Source: an uncultured Desulfovibrio sp. (lineage in GTDB: Bacteria > Desulfobacterota > Desulfovibrionia > Desulfovibrionales > Desulfovibrionaceae). Taken from it: a DNA stretch of 64,000 nt. Positions 1 through 8,545 of the stretch are shown piece after piece (within the stretch, counting starts at the first letter, position 1; every line of letters begins with the position of its first letter). The notes below the pieces were generated by a model that saw only the letters and a program-made list of their open reading frames with translations, did no database searches and was not told where the DNA came from. The stretch is taken from the NCBI RefSeq assembly GCF_910584445.1, contig NZ_CAJUBO010000003.1, forward strand, positions 62,001 through 126,000, given 5' to 3'. Position numbers and translations under genes: made by a program.

Positions 1-38
1 GCAAGCCCGCGTTGCAGGGCCTTGCGGAAGATGTCCAT
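1..38 (-). CDS. possible 5' end of a gene running off the left edge
   Basis: Reading the minus strand, an ATG at position 38 opens a frame beginning MDIFRKALQRGL that leaves the window after 12 codons. It lies just past the cheV terminator and points the same way as cheV. No strong ribosome binding site is visible (only a weak AGG). Too short to identify; it may be spurious. Confidence 0.3.
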   Translation of the reverse strand, partial: MDIFRKALQRGL

Positions 39-107
39 GCGCCGAGCCTACCGTGAAGCGGGCAGCGGGTAAAGAGCGCCGTGGCCCGGGCAGGGGCGCG
101 CCACAGC

Positions 108-139
108 AAAAGGAGGATGCCACCCAGGCGGCATCCTCC
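108..139 (-). terminator. Rho-independent terminator of cheV
   Basis: A perfect 10-bp stem (GGAGGATGCC at 112-121 with its complement at 130-139) and an 8-nt loop. Read on the minus strand it is followed by TTTT, 26 bases past the cheV stop. This is the form expected for a terminator of the leftward gene. Confidence 0.85.
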
Positions 140-165
140 CCACATATCCGCCCGCGGTGGGAGGT

Positions 166-1137
166 TCAGGCGTTCTGGTGATGGGCCGCGCTTCCCGGCG
201 CGGGCCTGGCCTCGATGAGTTCGAACATCTTGTCGCTGATGGCCTGAAGATCCGGCTTGGCGAACTGGGCATCCGCCCCCACGCTTTCGCATTTGCGCGC
301 GAGCGACGTGGAGATGAGGGACGAGAACATGGCTACCGGGATCGTCCGCAGGATAGCGTCTTCCTTGATAAAGCGGCAGAGCGTAAGCCCGTCGAGGTTG
401 GGCATTTCGATATCGCTGATGATGCCCTGCACGATGTCCGTGACCGGGATATTCTTTTCCTCGGCCTCTTTCTTGTATTCGAGCAGCATGTTCCAGGCTT
501 CCTCGCCGTCGTTGGCCTGGGTGACCTCGAAGCGGCCCTCCTTTTTCAGGAGGTCGAAGACAAGGTGGCGGATGCTCACGGAGTCGTCGGCGTGGATGAT
601 GTGGTACTTGCGTTCCATCGCCGTGTCCTCGCGGTCGTCCATACGCACGGAAAGCGCGGGGTTCATGGCCGCCACGATGGCCTCGGCGTCGAGCACGAAG
701 ACCACGCGCCCCTCAAGACGCACCACGGCCGTGATGGAGCCGCCGCTGATTTCCAGCAAAAGCGGCGTGGGCGCCTCCACCTGTTTCCAGCTGATGCGGT
801 GGATGCGCGTCACCCCGGAGACCAGAAAGGCCGTGTGGGTCTTGTTGAATTCCGTGATGATGATCCGCGGGTCCTCGCTGACCACGCCGCCCTTGTTGAG
901 AAATTTGCTGATGTCGATGAGCGGGACGATGCGCCCGTCACGGAAAGGAAAGGCGCCGAGCACCGAGGGATGGGGCATCTGCGGCATGGCCGTGATCGGC
1001 TGGGAACGCGAGATTTCCACCACCTTGGAGACATTGATGCCGTAGTAGCCGCGATAGCCATCCGCCTCGTCGATATAAAATTCGACGAGTTCCAGCTCAT
1101 TGGTGCCTACTTCCAGCAGGATCTGCGTCTGCGACAT
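166..1137 (-). CDS. cheV: chemotaxis coupling/response regulator protein CheV
   Basis: 323 residues with a CheW-like domain (about 12-160) followed by a receiver domain (about 177-305). The receiver has the acidic pair D184-D185, a phospho-acceptor Asp at D242 in SDIEMPNLDG, and the conserved Lys K294 in FAKPD, so it should be phosphorylatable. CheV couples chemoreceptors to the histidine kinase CheA and tunes signalling by phosphorylation. The ATG at 1137 has GAGGA a few bases upstream. It has its own terminator and no chemotaxis neighbours, so it seems to be a stand-alone gene. Length and domain order are normal for the family. Confidence 0.95.
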   Translation of the reverse strand: MSQTQILLEVGTNELELVEFYIDEADGYRGYYGINVSKVVEISRSQPITAMPQMPHPSVLGAFPFRDGRIVPLIDISKFLNKGGVVSEDPRIIITEFNKTHTAFLVSGVTRIHRISWKQVEAPTPLLLEISGGSITAVVRLEGRVVFVLDAEAIVAAMNPALSVRMDDREDTAMERKYHIIHADDSVSIRHLVFDLLKKEGRFEVTQANDGEEAWNMLLEYKKEAEEKNIPVTDIVQGIISDIEMPNLDGLTLCRFIKEDAILRTIPVAMFSSLISTSLARKCESVGADAQFAKPDLQAISDKMFELIEARPAPGSAAHHQNA

Positions 1138-1311
1138 GGGCCTGTCCTCTTTTTTTGCACCATACCTGTTCAGCGCAAGACCTGCAATGCCTCATGCGTG
1201 GCCTCGCGCCGCCGCTCACCGGGCGCGCGTTTCTGAACCTTTCCCGGACGCTTCACAGGCATCTATCGGAGGATGCGCGAAAAGGATTAGGCCAGAAACC
1301 GGCGCAACGGG

Positions 1312-2763
1312 TCAACTTTGCGGTTTTCCGTCATCGATATCCGGAAGAGTGCGTTCCCGTACCGGCGCCGCGCCCGGCGCGGGCATGCGCCATTCGCCCG
1401 GCAGGGGCGCTGTCAGCGCCGCCCTGTCCCCCAGCCAGGGGTTGAAATAGCCATAGCGCAGCCACGGGCAAAGCCGGCGCAGCCGCTTCATGAACGACGC
1501 AAGCCCCATGGAGGCCTCGCCTTCCGCGCCGGCCGGGGAAAGGCCGCGCCCGTTCCCGGCGGAGAGGGCCACGCCTTCGGGAAGGCCCGTCATGATCCGC
1601 CAGTACCATTCAGGGTCGATATTGAGGTTGCGCCACTGGATCATGCTCACGCCGTTTTCGCCCACCAGACGGGCCAGGGCCTCCAGTTCCGCCTCGGTGT
1701 CCGTGATGCCGGGAAAATAGAGCAGATTGAGGGACACGAAGACGCCGTGCCTGCGCGCCACGCGGATGGACTCCGTGACATCCCCGAAGTCATAGTCCGT
1801 GGGGCGGTAATAGCGGGCATAGCGTTCGGGCAGGGCGCTGTTCAGGCTGACGCGCAGACTTGTGAGTCCCGCCCCGGCCAGACGCGCCACGGCCTCAGGG
1901 CGCGAGGCGTTGGTGTTGCAGTTGACCGTGCCGTGCCCGCTCCAGGCGGCCGGGTCCGCCGAGCCGCGAAAACGGCGCACGCTTTCCACCAGCAGGTCCG
2001 CATTGAGGAGCGGATCGCCCTCGCAGCCCTGACCGAACGAATAGATGGGCGTCGCGGTCTCGCGGCGCTCATGCACGCGCATGACTTCCACCAGCTCTTC
2101 CGGCGACGGAGTGAACGCCAGGCGGCACTGGGGCGTCACCGTCACCGGGGACTCCGCGTCTTTCGCGGAAATGCAGCCCCGGCAGCGGGCATTGCAGGCG
2201 CGCGAACTCGGCAGCGGGGCCTCAAAGCGCCCCAGGGCGAAATTCCGCGCCGCCGGGCAGGAATAGCGGCGCACGCAGTTTTCGATGATGTGCCGGATGA
2301 GCCTGTTCTCCGGATGGTCCCGCAGGAGGGCGCCGGCCTGGCGCTCGATGCGCGCGGGAGAGATGCCGCGGAACTGCTGGCGCGGGTCTTCATCCACCCT
2401 CCGGGCGCAGACCCAGAAACGCCCCCGGGCAAACCCCACCGCGCCGTAGGCGAAGAGCGGCAGGAGCGGCGCGTCCGCCTCCGTGACATAGGCCGGATGC
2501 GCGGAGAGCGTATGGGCGGGCGCCGCAAAGGCGGCCACGGCCAGGCCTTCCACCGCCTCCATGACGCCGCTTTGCGGATCGAGTCCCACGGCCCGCCTGC
2601 CGGGGAGCAAAAAAAGTTCGCTCTCCTCCGGGAGGGGCATAAGTTCGTCCGGCCGCGGCAGGCCCCACTGGCCGCCACGGCGGCAGACCATGAGCAGGCC
2701 CGGCGCATCCACCACATTTCCTTCGGCATCGGCCATGACAAGGCGCGGTGCGAGACGGGCCAT
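1312..2763 (-). CDS. radical SAM protein of unknown substrate
   Basis: 483 residues. The radical SAM signature CxxxCxxC is at C190, C194 and C197 (CNARCRGC), followed by a core barrel with FGQGCEGDPLLN and NCNTNAS segments typical of SPASM/twitch-like radical SAM enzymes. The first 180 residues form a separate domain with no family I recognise and two extra Cys just before the core (NCVRRYSC). The start at 2763 is chosen over an upstream in-frame ATG because GGAGG sits directly before it; the longer version would also run into the divergent gene. It is divergent from the small membrane protein at 2846. Substrate unknown. Confidence 0.85.
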   Translation of the reverse strand: MARLAPRLVMADAEGNVVDAPGLLMVCRRGGQWGLPRPDELMPLPEESELFLLPGRRAVGLDPQSGVMEAVEGLAVAAFAAPAHTLSAHPAYVTEADAPLLPLFAYGAVGFARGRFWVCARRVDEDPRQQFRGISPARIERQAGALLRDHPENRLIRHIIENCVRRYSCPAARNFALGRFEAPLPSSRACNARCRGCISAKDAESPVTVTPQCRLAFTPSPEELVEVMRVHERRETATPIYSFGQGCEGDPLLNADLLVESVRRFRGSADPAAWSGHGTVNCNTNASRPEAVARLAGAGLTSLRVSLNSALPERYARYYRPTDYDFGDVTESIRVARRHGVFVSLNLLYFPGITDTEAELEALARLVGENGVSMIQWRNLNIDPEWYWRIMTGLPEGVALSAGNGRGLSPAGAEGEASMGLASFMKRLRRLCPWLRYGYFNPWLGDRAALTAPLPGEWRMPAPGAAPVRERTLPDIDDGKPQS

Positions 2764-2845
2764 ACTTCCTCCTTGCCCCTGCCGGGCCAAGCGTATATAA
2801 GCGGAGCCACGTTCCGGCGCATGGCCGGCGCAAGCGAGGTTGCGT

Positions 2846-3280
2846 ATGTTCTCCGCCCTGCTCTTCATGTTTTTCTGTTTTTTCGGCATCCTGGCGGCGA
2901 TTTTCTATCTGCTCAAGCGGCAGGAACACGCCTGGCAGCTTCTGCGTGACGAGCACGCCCAGTTGCGCGTCCTGCTGCGCGCGCTGGAATCCCGGCTGGA
3001 ATACCTGGCCGCCGTGACGCTGGACCCGGAGCAGACGCGCCGCGCGCGCGACCCCGCCAGGCAGGAGACGGAGCGGGAGAACGCGGTCCCCGCTTCGCCC
3101 TTCGCCGCCGCACCGGCGGAAGCATCCGGCCGGGACCCCCTCCTGCGGCTGAGCTTTGAGGAGCCGGGGACCGCGCACGATCCCTCCGACGCGCGGGCCG
3201 GGCATGACCCCGCGCTGGAACTCCACTTCGACCCCGCCGGGGAGCCTGCGCCCGGCGCCGACCGGCAGCGGGGCGTCTAG
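2846..3280 (+). CDS. small membrane-anchored coiled-coil protein, unknown
   Basis: 144 residues. The N-terminus has a single hydrophobic segment (about 4-24, FSALLFMFFCFFGILAAIFY). A heptad-like charged helix follows (about 25-60, likely a coiled coil), then a Pro/Ala/Asp-rich low-complexity tail. The ATG at 2846 is chosen because GAGG lies 7 bases upstream; an in-frame TTG two codons earlier has no such site. It is divergent from the radical SAM gene and convergent with the glycosyltransferase. I do not recognise a family. The topology suggests an inner-membrane anchor with a cytoplasmic coil. Confidence 0.7.
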   Translation: MFSALLFMFFCFFGILAAIFYLLKRQEHAWQLLRDEHAQLRVLLRALESRLEYLAAVTLDPEQTRRARDPARQETERENAVPASPFAAAPAEASGRDPLLRLSFEEPGTAHDPSDARAGHDPALELHFDPAGEPAPGADRQRGV

Positions 3281-3293
3281 GGTCTCTTTAATT

Positions 3294-3312
3294 AAGGCCA
3301 GACACTGGCCTT
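3294..3312. terminator. hairpin between convergent genes
   Basis: AAGGCCAG, a 3-nt loop and CTGGCCTT form a perfect 8-bp stem followed by T on the plus strand. It sits in the 32-bp space between two convergent genes, so it probably serves both strands. Confidence 0.7.
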
Positions 3313-4335
3313 TCAGGATGCCCCGCCGGCGCCGAATCTGCCCCGCGCCGCATCCAGATAGGCGGCCTTCAGTTCCGGCTGCGGCACCTCCCGCGCCCAG
3401 AGCAGATAGGGCACGCTCAGGCAGTTGCGGCGCACGGCCGCGGCCCGTTCCCGTCGCGCCGCCACAAGCGGCTCCACGCCCTGCATCCAGATATCGCACA
3501 AATGGTCGGTGAGCGCCTGCGCCCGGTGCCGCGCGCGGTGTCTGGCATTGACCTCGGCGAGCGCCGTCTCGCCGATATAGGTGATGAGATCGGGGTGTTC
3601 CAGCAGAAAGCGGATGCGGTAGCAGGCATCCCCCGCGTCATGCGGCGCATAGCCCACCAGATGCTCGCCATCCACGAACAGTTTGCCGAAGCCATGGCCC
3701 ACGCGCGGCGTCACCAGGCAGCCGCCGCAGCCCATGGACTCGAAGACGCGGAAATTCAGGTCGCCGTGTTCGCACTGGTTGAGCAGGACGCGCCCCTGGG
3801 GGAAAAGCTCCCGGTAGTTGCCGCGCGTGACGTGCAGGCCGGGCAGGCGGCCGCCCAGCTCCCGCAGAAAGGCGGCGCGGCGCGGCATGTTCGCGGCATT
3901 GACCGTGCCGACGAAAAGGCAGTCCCAGCGCTTGGGCAGGTCCGGCCGGGGCTGGTCCTCCTCATGGGCAAAGGGCGGCGACCACCAGACCCTGTCCGCC
4001 GCAAGGAACGGTCCGGCGAAGCGTTCCACATGGTCCCCGAGCGACACGAGGCAGGCGTCAAAGGCCTGGGCGTACATGGATTCCCAGGCGTGGATATGCG
4101 AATCGACGCTGTAAAAGATCGTCAGGCAGGGAAACTCCTCCATCCCGAGCACAAAGGGCGGCCGGCTCTTGTCCGCCACCACGAGAACGTCCGGCACAAA
4201 GCCCGCCAGACGCACGAGGTCGTCCCAGCCATAGACGCGGGGTTCCTCAAAATTGTGGAAGGCCACGTCCTGCCAGCCGCACTCCTTGAGCGACGAACAG
4301 AAAAACGGGCTGCCGATCCAGAGAAGTCGTTGCAT
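3313..4335 (-). CDS. CgeB/GT1-like glycosyltransferase
   Basis: 340 residues. It has an N-terminal Rossmann-like half (MQRLLWIGSPFF) and a C-terminal half carrying the CgeB-type nucleotide-sugar region: the core 'LNFRVFESMGCGGCLVTPR' and then 'ELFVDGEHLVGY'-like sequence (here KLFVDGEHLVGY). Such proteins are cytoplasmic or peripheral glycosyltransferases in cell-surface or spore-polysaccharide loci. Acceptor and sugar cannot be told. The start at 4335 has GGAG upstream; the frame stays open further upstream but without a site. It is convergent with the small membrane gene and divergent from the AsmA-like gene. Confidence 0.8.
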   Translation of the reverse strand: MQRLLWIGSPFFCSSLKECGWQDVAFHNFEEPRVYGWDDLVRLAGFVPDVLVVADKSRPPFVLGMEEFPCLTIFYSVDSHIHAWESMYAQAFDACLVSLGDHVERFAGPFLAADRVWWSPPFAHEEDQPRPDLPKRWDCLFVGTVNAANMPRRAAFLRELGGRLPGLHVTRGNYRELFPQGRVLLNQCEHGDLNFRVFESMGCGGCLVTPRVGHGFGKLFVDGEHLVGYAPHDAGDACYRIRFLLEHPDLITYIGETALAEVNARHRARHRAQALTDHLCDIWMQGVEPLVAARRERAAAVRRNCLSVPYLLWAREVPQPELKAAYLDAARGRFGAGGAS

Positions 4336-4477
4336 GAGTCTCCGCCCTGGCCGCGCGCGGACGCGGTTGCCAACATGGACAAGATTGCATACTATTTGCA
4401 AGATACTGTTCACGGTCGGCGGCGTCAAGGCGTAGCGCCTTCCGGAAATTCCGTTCGCCGCATATCGCAGGAACGCC

Positions 4478-7400
4478 ATGCGTCGCCCCTTGCGCCTCTT
4501 TCTCCGCGTCTGCCTTGTGGCGCTCCTTGTGCTCGCCGCGCTCATGGGCGCAGCCTACTGGTTTCTCCAGCGCGACCCGGCGGGGCTGGCAAACCGCTAT
4601 CTCGGCGCGGCCGCCCGCGACCACGGGTTCACGTTCCGCATGGACGCCGTGGATGTGAGCCTGCTGCCCTCGCCGTCCGTGGCCGTGAGCAATGTGGCGG
4701 TGGAAGGGGACGGCCTGCGGCTTTCCGCCGCCTACCTCACGGTGCGGCCGGATATCTTCGCCCTGCTGCGCGGCGCCTTCTCCCCGTGGAGCGTGACCCT
4801 CGTGCGCCCGCGCCTTGACGCGCGCCTTTCCGGACCGCTCGGGACGCCGGAGCAGCTCGCCGGACGCCTGCGCGCGCTTTTCGCCGACAGGGGGGACTCC
4901 GCTCCGGCCCCGCTGGGCTTTCTGGAAACCACCTGCCGGCTGGAAGTCACCCAGGGGGACGCGCGCCTCACGGACCCGGACGGCGCGAGCCTTCGCCTGC
5001 ACGGGTTCCAGTGCCGCCTCAAGGGCGCGCCTTCCGGCGGCATCAGCGGCTGGCTCCGCTTCTCGTCCCTGAGCTACGCCACGCGGGCGGGCACGGCGGC
5101 ACGGCTTGAACATTTCCGTCTTGAAGGGGAGAGCGACCTCACGGACCCGCTGACCGCCACGCCGGACCTCAGGCTCGGCGCCACGTTCCGCGGCAGGGCA
5201 TGGCCGGACGCCGGGCGCCTCACGCTGACGTTTCAGGGGCAACCGGGCGGCTGGAACGGGACCTTCGCCCTGGCGGCCGATCTTGCCCTGGGCGACATGG
5301 CCGGCGAGACCGTGCCGCTGCGCGTGGCCGGCACCGCCGCCATGGCGCGCGGCAGCCGGGAGGTGAACCTGCGCGCGGTCATGCTGGCCCTTGGCGCGGA
5401 CAGCGGGCGCCTGGACGGCACGCTCCGTCTGCCAGGCGGAACGCAGGGTCCGGCACTGGATGGGCGCCTGCTCCTGCACCGCGCCAGCCTGACCCAATGG
5501 CTCGGCTTTGCGCGCAATCTCGCGCCCGGCCTGCAACTGGCGCTGGACAATATCACCGAAGGCAGCATCGACTTCCATCTCGACGGCACGGGGCTGGACG
5601 CGCCGCGCATCTCGGCCCTGTGCACGGGCGCGCGCTTCACGGGAAGCGGCGGCGTCCCTTCGTGGAAAACGCCTGTGGTCACGCTCGACCTCAGCGCAAA
5701 AAGCGTCGATCTCGGCCTGGCGATCCCCGAATCCGTGGGCAAGCCGCCGGAATCCGTGCATTTCTTCCATCCGCCGCTCACACCGCTGCCCGGCGAGCCT
5801 CTCAAGCCGGGAGAAACCGGCATCGGCTACGACATCCGCCTGAACGCGGACACGGTGCGCTATGGTCCCCTGACCATCACCGCCGCGAAGACGCGCATCC
5901 ACCCCGGCAAGCTTGACAAAAACGGTCTGGAAGACGTGCTCATCGACGCCGAGGCGCGCCTCTATGGCGGCAGCTTTCGCGGCCAGTGCATCCTCGGGGG
6001 CAGCGCCGTCCTGCCCTATGCCATCACGGCCCAGGTCCGCGGGGTGAACGGCGCCCCCCTGGCGCGGGACATGCCCGTCCTCCCCTTCCGCAGCGGACGT
6101 TTCCGCGCCGACGTCAGCATCCAGAGCCGGAGCCGGCAGCTCGATGTCTTTCTGGACCGCCTGCGCGGCAGCCTTGACGTGCGCGGCGAACAGGGCGCAC
6201 TGGCCGGGGGGCCGGCCCCGGGCGGCGTGAAGTTTTCCCAACTGGGGCTGGAACTCGCCCTGCGCTCCGGCGTCTGGCGCGACAAACGGCTCGGACTTGA
6301 CGGCGTGTGGGACATGCGGCTGGAAAGTCCCGATCTGGACGGCAGCGCGACCCTTGACGGCAGGCTCTGGTTCGGCGCCTCGGATGCGGGCGCGGGCATG
6401 GAATTCCAGAAAACGCCGGCCAGCGGCAGCCTGCGCCTCGGACCGGACCTGAGCGGCCTGCCCCATGGGCTTCGCGCCACCTGGAGCGCCGCGCTCGGCT
6501 GCCAGAGCGCGCGCAAGCGGCTCACGGCAAACGGGCTGCGCCTCGAAGCCCTGGGCGCCGGCATCAGCGGCGATCTCACCCTCAACGGCAGAGCGCCCTC
6601 CGTGCAAGGCGCCATCGACGCGCGCAGCGCTGACCTTGCCCATACCCTCGAGCTGCTCGGGCTGGGAAGACCGCGCCTGCCCCCGGCGCTCCGCAGCCTG
6701 TCCCTCACGGCGGAACTCTCGCTCAGGCCGGAGGAACTCCGGCTCGGCAAGCTCCATGTCACGGGGGCGCAGCTGGCCGCCACCGGCTCGCTGGCCCTGT
6801 CCCGGCGCCAGGGGCGTCCCTTTCTGGAGTTTTCCCTCGCCTCGGACGCCATTGACGTGGCGCGCCTGGTGGACTCCGGCCACGCCACCGCAAAAACGGC
6901 AGGCCGCCCGACAGCGTGGGAAGTGCCCTTCCTGCGCGAATTTGACGCCAGGGGCGAACTGCGCGTGCGCGAACTCAGCGGCTGGCGTTTCCGCCTGCGG
7001 GACATGGTCATGCCCGCGTCCCTCTCGGGGGGCAGGCTCACGCTCGGGCCGGGCAAGGGGCGCTTTTACGGGGCGACGCTCCACAGCAGGAGCACCGTGG
7101 ATTTCCGCAAGGCCGTGGCCTTTGATTCCAGCGTTTCGGTCACGGCCTTCGACCTTGGCGCCGCCACGAGGGACAGAAAACTCGACTCGGCGCTCACCGG
7201 CAAGGCCACCCTTGAAGCGAGCATACGCGCCCGGGACCTCGGCCCGGGACGCCTGCCCTCCGCCCTGGACGGCGACTGGAGTTTCAGCGTCCACAACGGC
7301 TCCTATCAGTCACGCGCCAAGAACGGCGAACTCAAGAGCCAACCCACGCGCTTCGATCTCGCCGCCGCATCGGGGACCATCAGGGGGGGCGTGGCGCACA

Positions 7401-7666
7401 GCGGCAATTTCCGCATCCAGGGACCGACGCTCACAGCCACCGGCGGCGGCAGCATCGATCTTGTCAGCAAGAAGCTGGACTGCAATTTCACCGTCAACAT
7501 GAAGGGCCTGCCGGAATTTCCGCTGCGCCTCTACGGCAACCTGGACAAGCCAAAGACCTCCATCGGCGCCGGCAAGCTGATCCTCAACACCATCAGCGGC
7601 ATCACTTCCGGCTTTGTCGATGTGCTCGGCGGCATCGTGGAGGGGACCTGGCGCCTGTTCCGCTAG
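4478..7666 (+). CDS. AsmA-like (TamB/YhdP-superfamily) envelope protein
   Basis: 1062 residues. One N-terminal transmembrane segment (about 7-30) is followed by a long beta-rich periplasmic region of repeated 'GxLxLxxG' strands. An AsmA_2-type C-terminal domain carries 'NFRIQGPTLTATGGGSIDL' and 'FPLRLYGNLDKPKTS'. Proteins of this superfamily are anchored in the inner membrane, reach across the periplasm and take part in outer-membrane lipid transport or homeostasis. The start ATG has AGGA upstream. It appears monocistronic: a glycosyltransferase diverges upstream and a long non-coding stretch follows. Family confidence is high; the exact paralogue is not. Confidence 0.88.
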   Translation: MRRPLRLFLRVCLVALLVLAALMGAAYWFLQRDPAGLANRYLGAAARDHGFTFRMDAVDVSLLPSPSVAVSNVAVEGDGLRLSAAYLTVRPDIFALLRGAFSPWSVTLVRPRLDARLSGPLGTPEQLAGRLRALFADRGDSAPAPLGFLETTCRLEVTQGDARLTDPDGASLRLHGFQCRLKGAPSGGISGWLRFSSLSYATRAGTAARLEHFRLEGESDLTDPLTATPDLRLGATFRGRAWPDAGRLTLTFQGQPGGWNGTFALAADLALGDMAGETVPLRVAGTAAMARGSREVNLRAVMLALGADSGRLDGTLRLPGGTQGPALDGRLLLHRASLTQWLGFARNLAPGLQLALDNITEGSIDFHLDGTGLDAPRISALCTGARFTGSGGVPSWKTPVVTLDLSAKSVDLGLAIPESVGKPPESVHFFHPPLTPLPGEPLKPGETGIGYDIRLNADTVRYGPLTITAAKTRIHPGKLDKNGLEDVLIDAEARLYGGSFRGQCILGGSAVLPYAITAQVRGVNGAPLARDMPVLPFRSGRFRADVSIQSRSRQLDVFLDRLRGSLDVRGEQGALAGGPAPGGVKFSQLGLELALRSGVWRDKRLGLDGVWDMRLESPDLDGSATLDGRLWFGASDAGAGMEFQKTPASGSLRLGPDLSGLPHGLRATWSAALGCQSARKRLTANGLRLEALGAGISGDLTLNGRAPSVQGAIDARSADLAHTLELLGLGRPRLPPALRSLSLTAELSLRPEELRLGKLHVTGAQLAATGSLALSRRQGRPFLEFSLASDAIDVARLVDSGHATAKTAGRPTAWEVPFLREFDARGELRVRELSGWRFRLRDMVMPASLSGGRLTLGPGKGRFYGATLHSRSTVDFRKAVAFDSSVSVTAFDLGAATRDRKLDSALTGKATLEASIRARDLGPGRLPSALDGDWSFSVHNGSYQSRAKNGELKSQPTRFDLAAASGTIRGGVAHSGNFRIQGPTLTATGGGSIDLVSKKLDCNFTVNMKGLPEFPLRLYGNLDKPKTSIGAGKLILNTISGITSGFVDVLGGIVEGTWRLFR

Positions 7667-8245
7667 GGTCTGGACCTATATTAATGTGGCTGCCGGCTTG
7701 GGATGTGGCAGCTTATGCAATGCCACAATCATCCGTCAAAAACAGCCCTTTTTGCGCTGGCCTGACGCGTTGCGGACGATGCCCGTACCTCGCTTCGCTC
7801 GAACGGGCACGGCGCTTCGCGCCGCCTTCGGTCGCGTCACTGGGCGATTTTTGTCGGTCATGTACTTAAGTACACTCCCTCCAAAAATCGTCCACTTCCT
7901 TGCCAGCGCAAAAAAATCTTATTTTTTCGGATCCTTGCGGCGACAGCCCCCGCCCTTCGCTCCGCTTCGGGCGGCCAGCGGAAAAATCTCCTTTCCTCGT
8001 TGAAAAAACCATAACGTACTTTAATGAGACCTGAACCTAGGCCCCTGACGCTCCCGCCGCGAAAAACCGGATTTTGGGCCGGCATGGCCCACGCCAGACA
8101 GCGGGCGAACGAAAAAGGGTGGCGGCGCGGGCCGTGGCGATTGCGCCGCCCAAACGCCGGCATGCCCGTGCCCCGTGCCCACCCGTCCGTTGAATCCGCC
8201 GCTTGACAAGAGGCGCCGTCAGGAATACAAGGCAATCTCACCTGT
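7667..8245. other. 579-bp non-coding stretch before tRNA-Ala
   Basis: No gene with a ribosome binding site or family resemblance is visible on either strand. It contains a 52-bp symmetric element (listed separately), several short GC hairpins (for example CCGTACCTCGCTTCGC), and AT-rich patches near 7910-7930 and 8000-8030 that differ from the flanking GC-rich genes. The tRNA promoter should lie in its last 60 bases; TTGACA is found at 8203-8208. Confidence 0.6.
7842..7893. repeat. 52-bp symmetric element with a central 14-bp palindrome
   Basis: The outer arms GGGCGATTTTTG (7842-7853) and CAAAAATCGTCC (7882-7893) pair except for one G-T. The perfect palindrome TGTACTTAAGTACA (7861-7874) lies exactly at the centre of the same symmetry axis. 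The two 7-nt spacers do not pair. It could be a protein-binding site or a folded RNA/DNA element; function unknown. Confidence 0.7.
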
Positions 8246-8321
8246 GGGGAAGTAGCTCAGCTGGGAGAGCATCGCCTTCGCAAGGCGGGGGTCGAGGGTT
8301 CAAATCCCTTCTTCTCCACCA
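8246..8321 (+). tRNA. tRNA-Ala (anticodon CGC)
   Basis: 76 bases including the encoded CCA. The acceptor stem pairs GGGGAAG with CTTCTCC (one G-T). The D arm GCTCAGCTGGGAGAGC, anticodon stem TCGCC/GGCGG with loop TTCGCAA (CGC at the anticodon), and T arm GAGGG TTCAAAT CCCTT are all present. CGC reads the Ala codon GCG. A Rho-independent terminator follows 11 bases later. Confidence 0.95.
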
Positions 8322-8331
8322 ATGATTTCAG

Positions 8332-8369
8332 GGGGGTAGAGCAGCATCACTTTGCTCTGCCCCCTTTTT
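8332..8369 (+). terminator. Rho-independent terminator of tRNA-Ala
   Basis: The 11-bp stem is GGGGGTAGAGC (8332-8342) with GCTCTGCCCCC (8354-8364), one T-G pair, followed by TTTTT. It ends the tRNA transcript. The 176 bases after it form the leader of the permease gene; I see no further structure there. Confidence 0.9.
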
Positions 8370-8545
8370 GCTCATGCAGGTCCGGCCTTTCGGGCATACC
8401 GTGCAGAGCGAAAGAGCGTTTGCAAAGGCGAACGTGCGGCGCCGTCCGCAGGGCCGGGGATTCCTGGCATTTTGCCGCGCGGACACAGGCAGCGGGCCTT
8501 GAGGCGCGCCGCGCTCCAAACGCCGTATTCTCCAGCGGAGCGGAC

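Noticed and set aside
4247..7294. 1015-codon open frame on the minus strand opposite the AsmA-like gene
   Set aside because: Composition is Arg/Ala/Gly-rich without any domain; it is the mirror of a GC-rich coding frame, and the plus-strand gene has a signal/anchor and family motifs.
7667..8040. Possible insertion-sequence remnant before tRNA-Ala
   Set aside because: The candidate end repeats (GGTCTGGACCT... and ...GAGACCTGAACC) match only weakly, no transposase fragment is readable, and no target duplication is seen.
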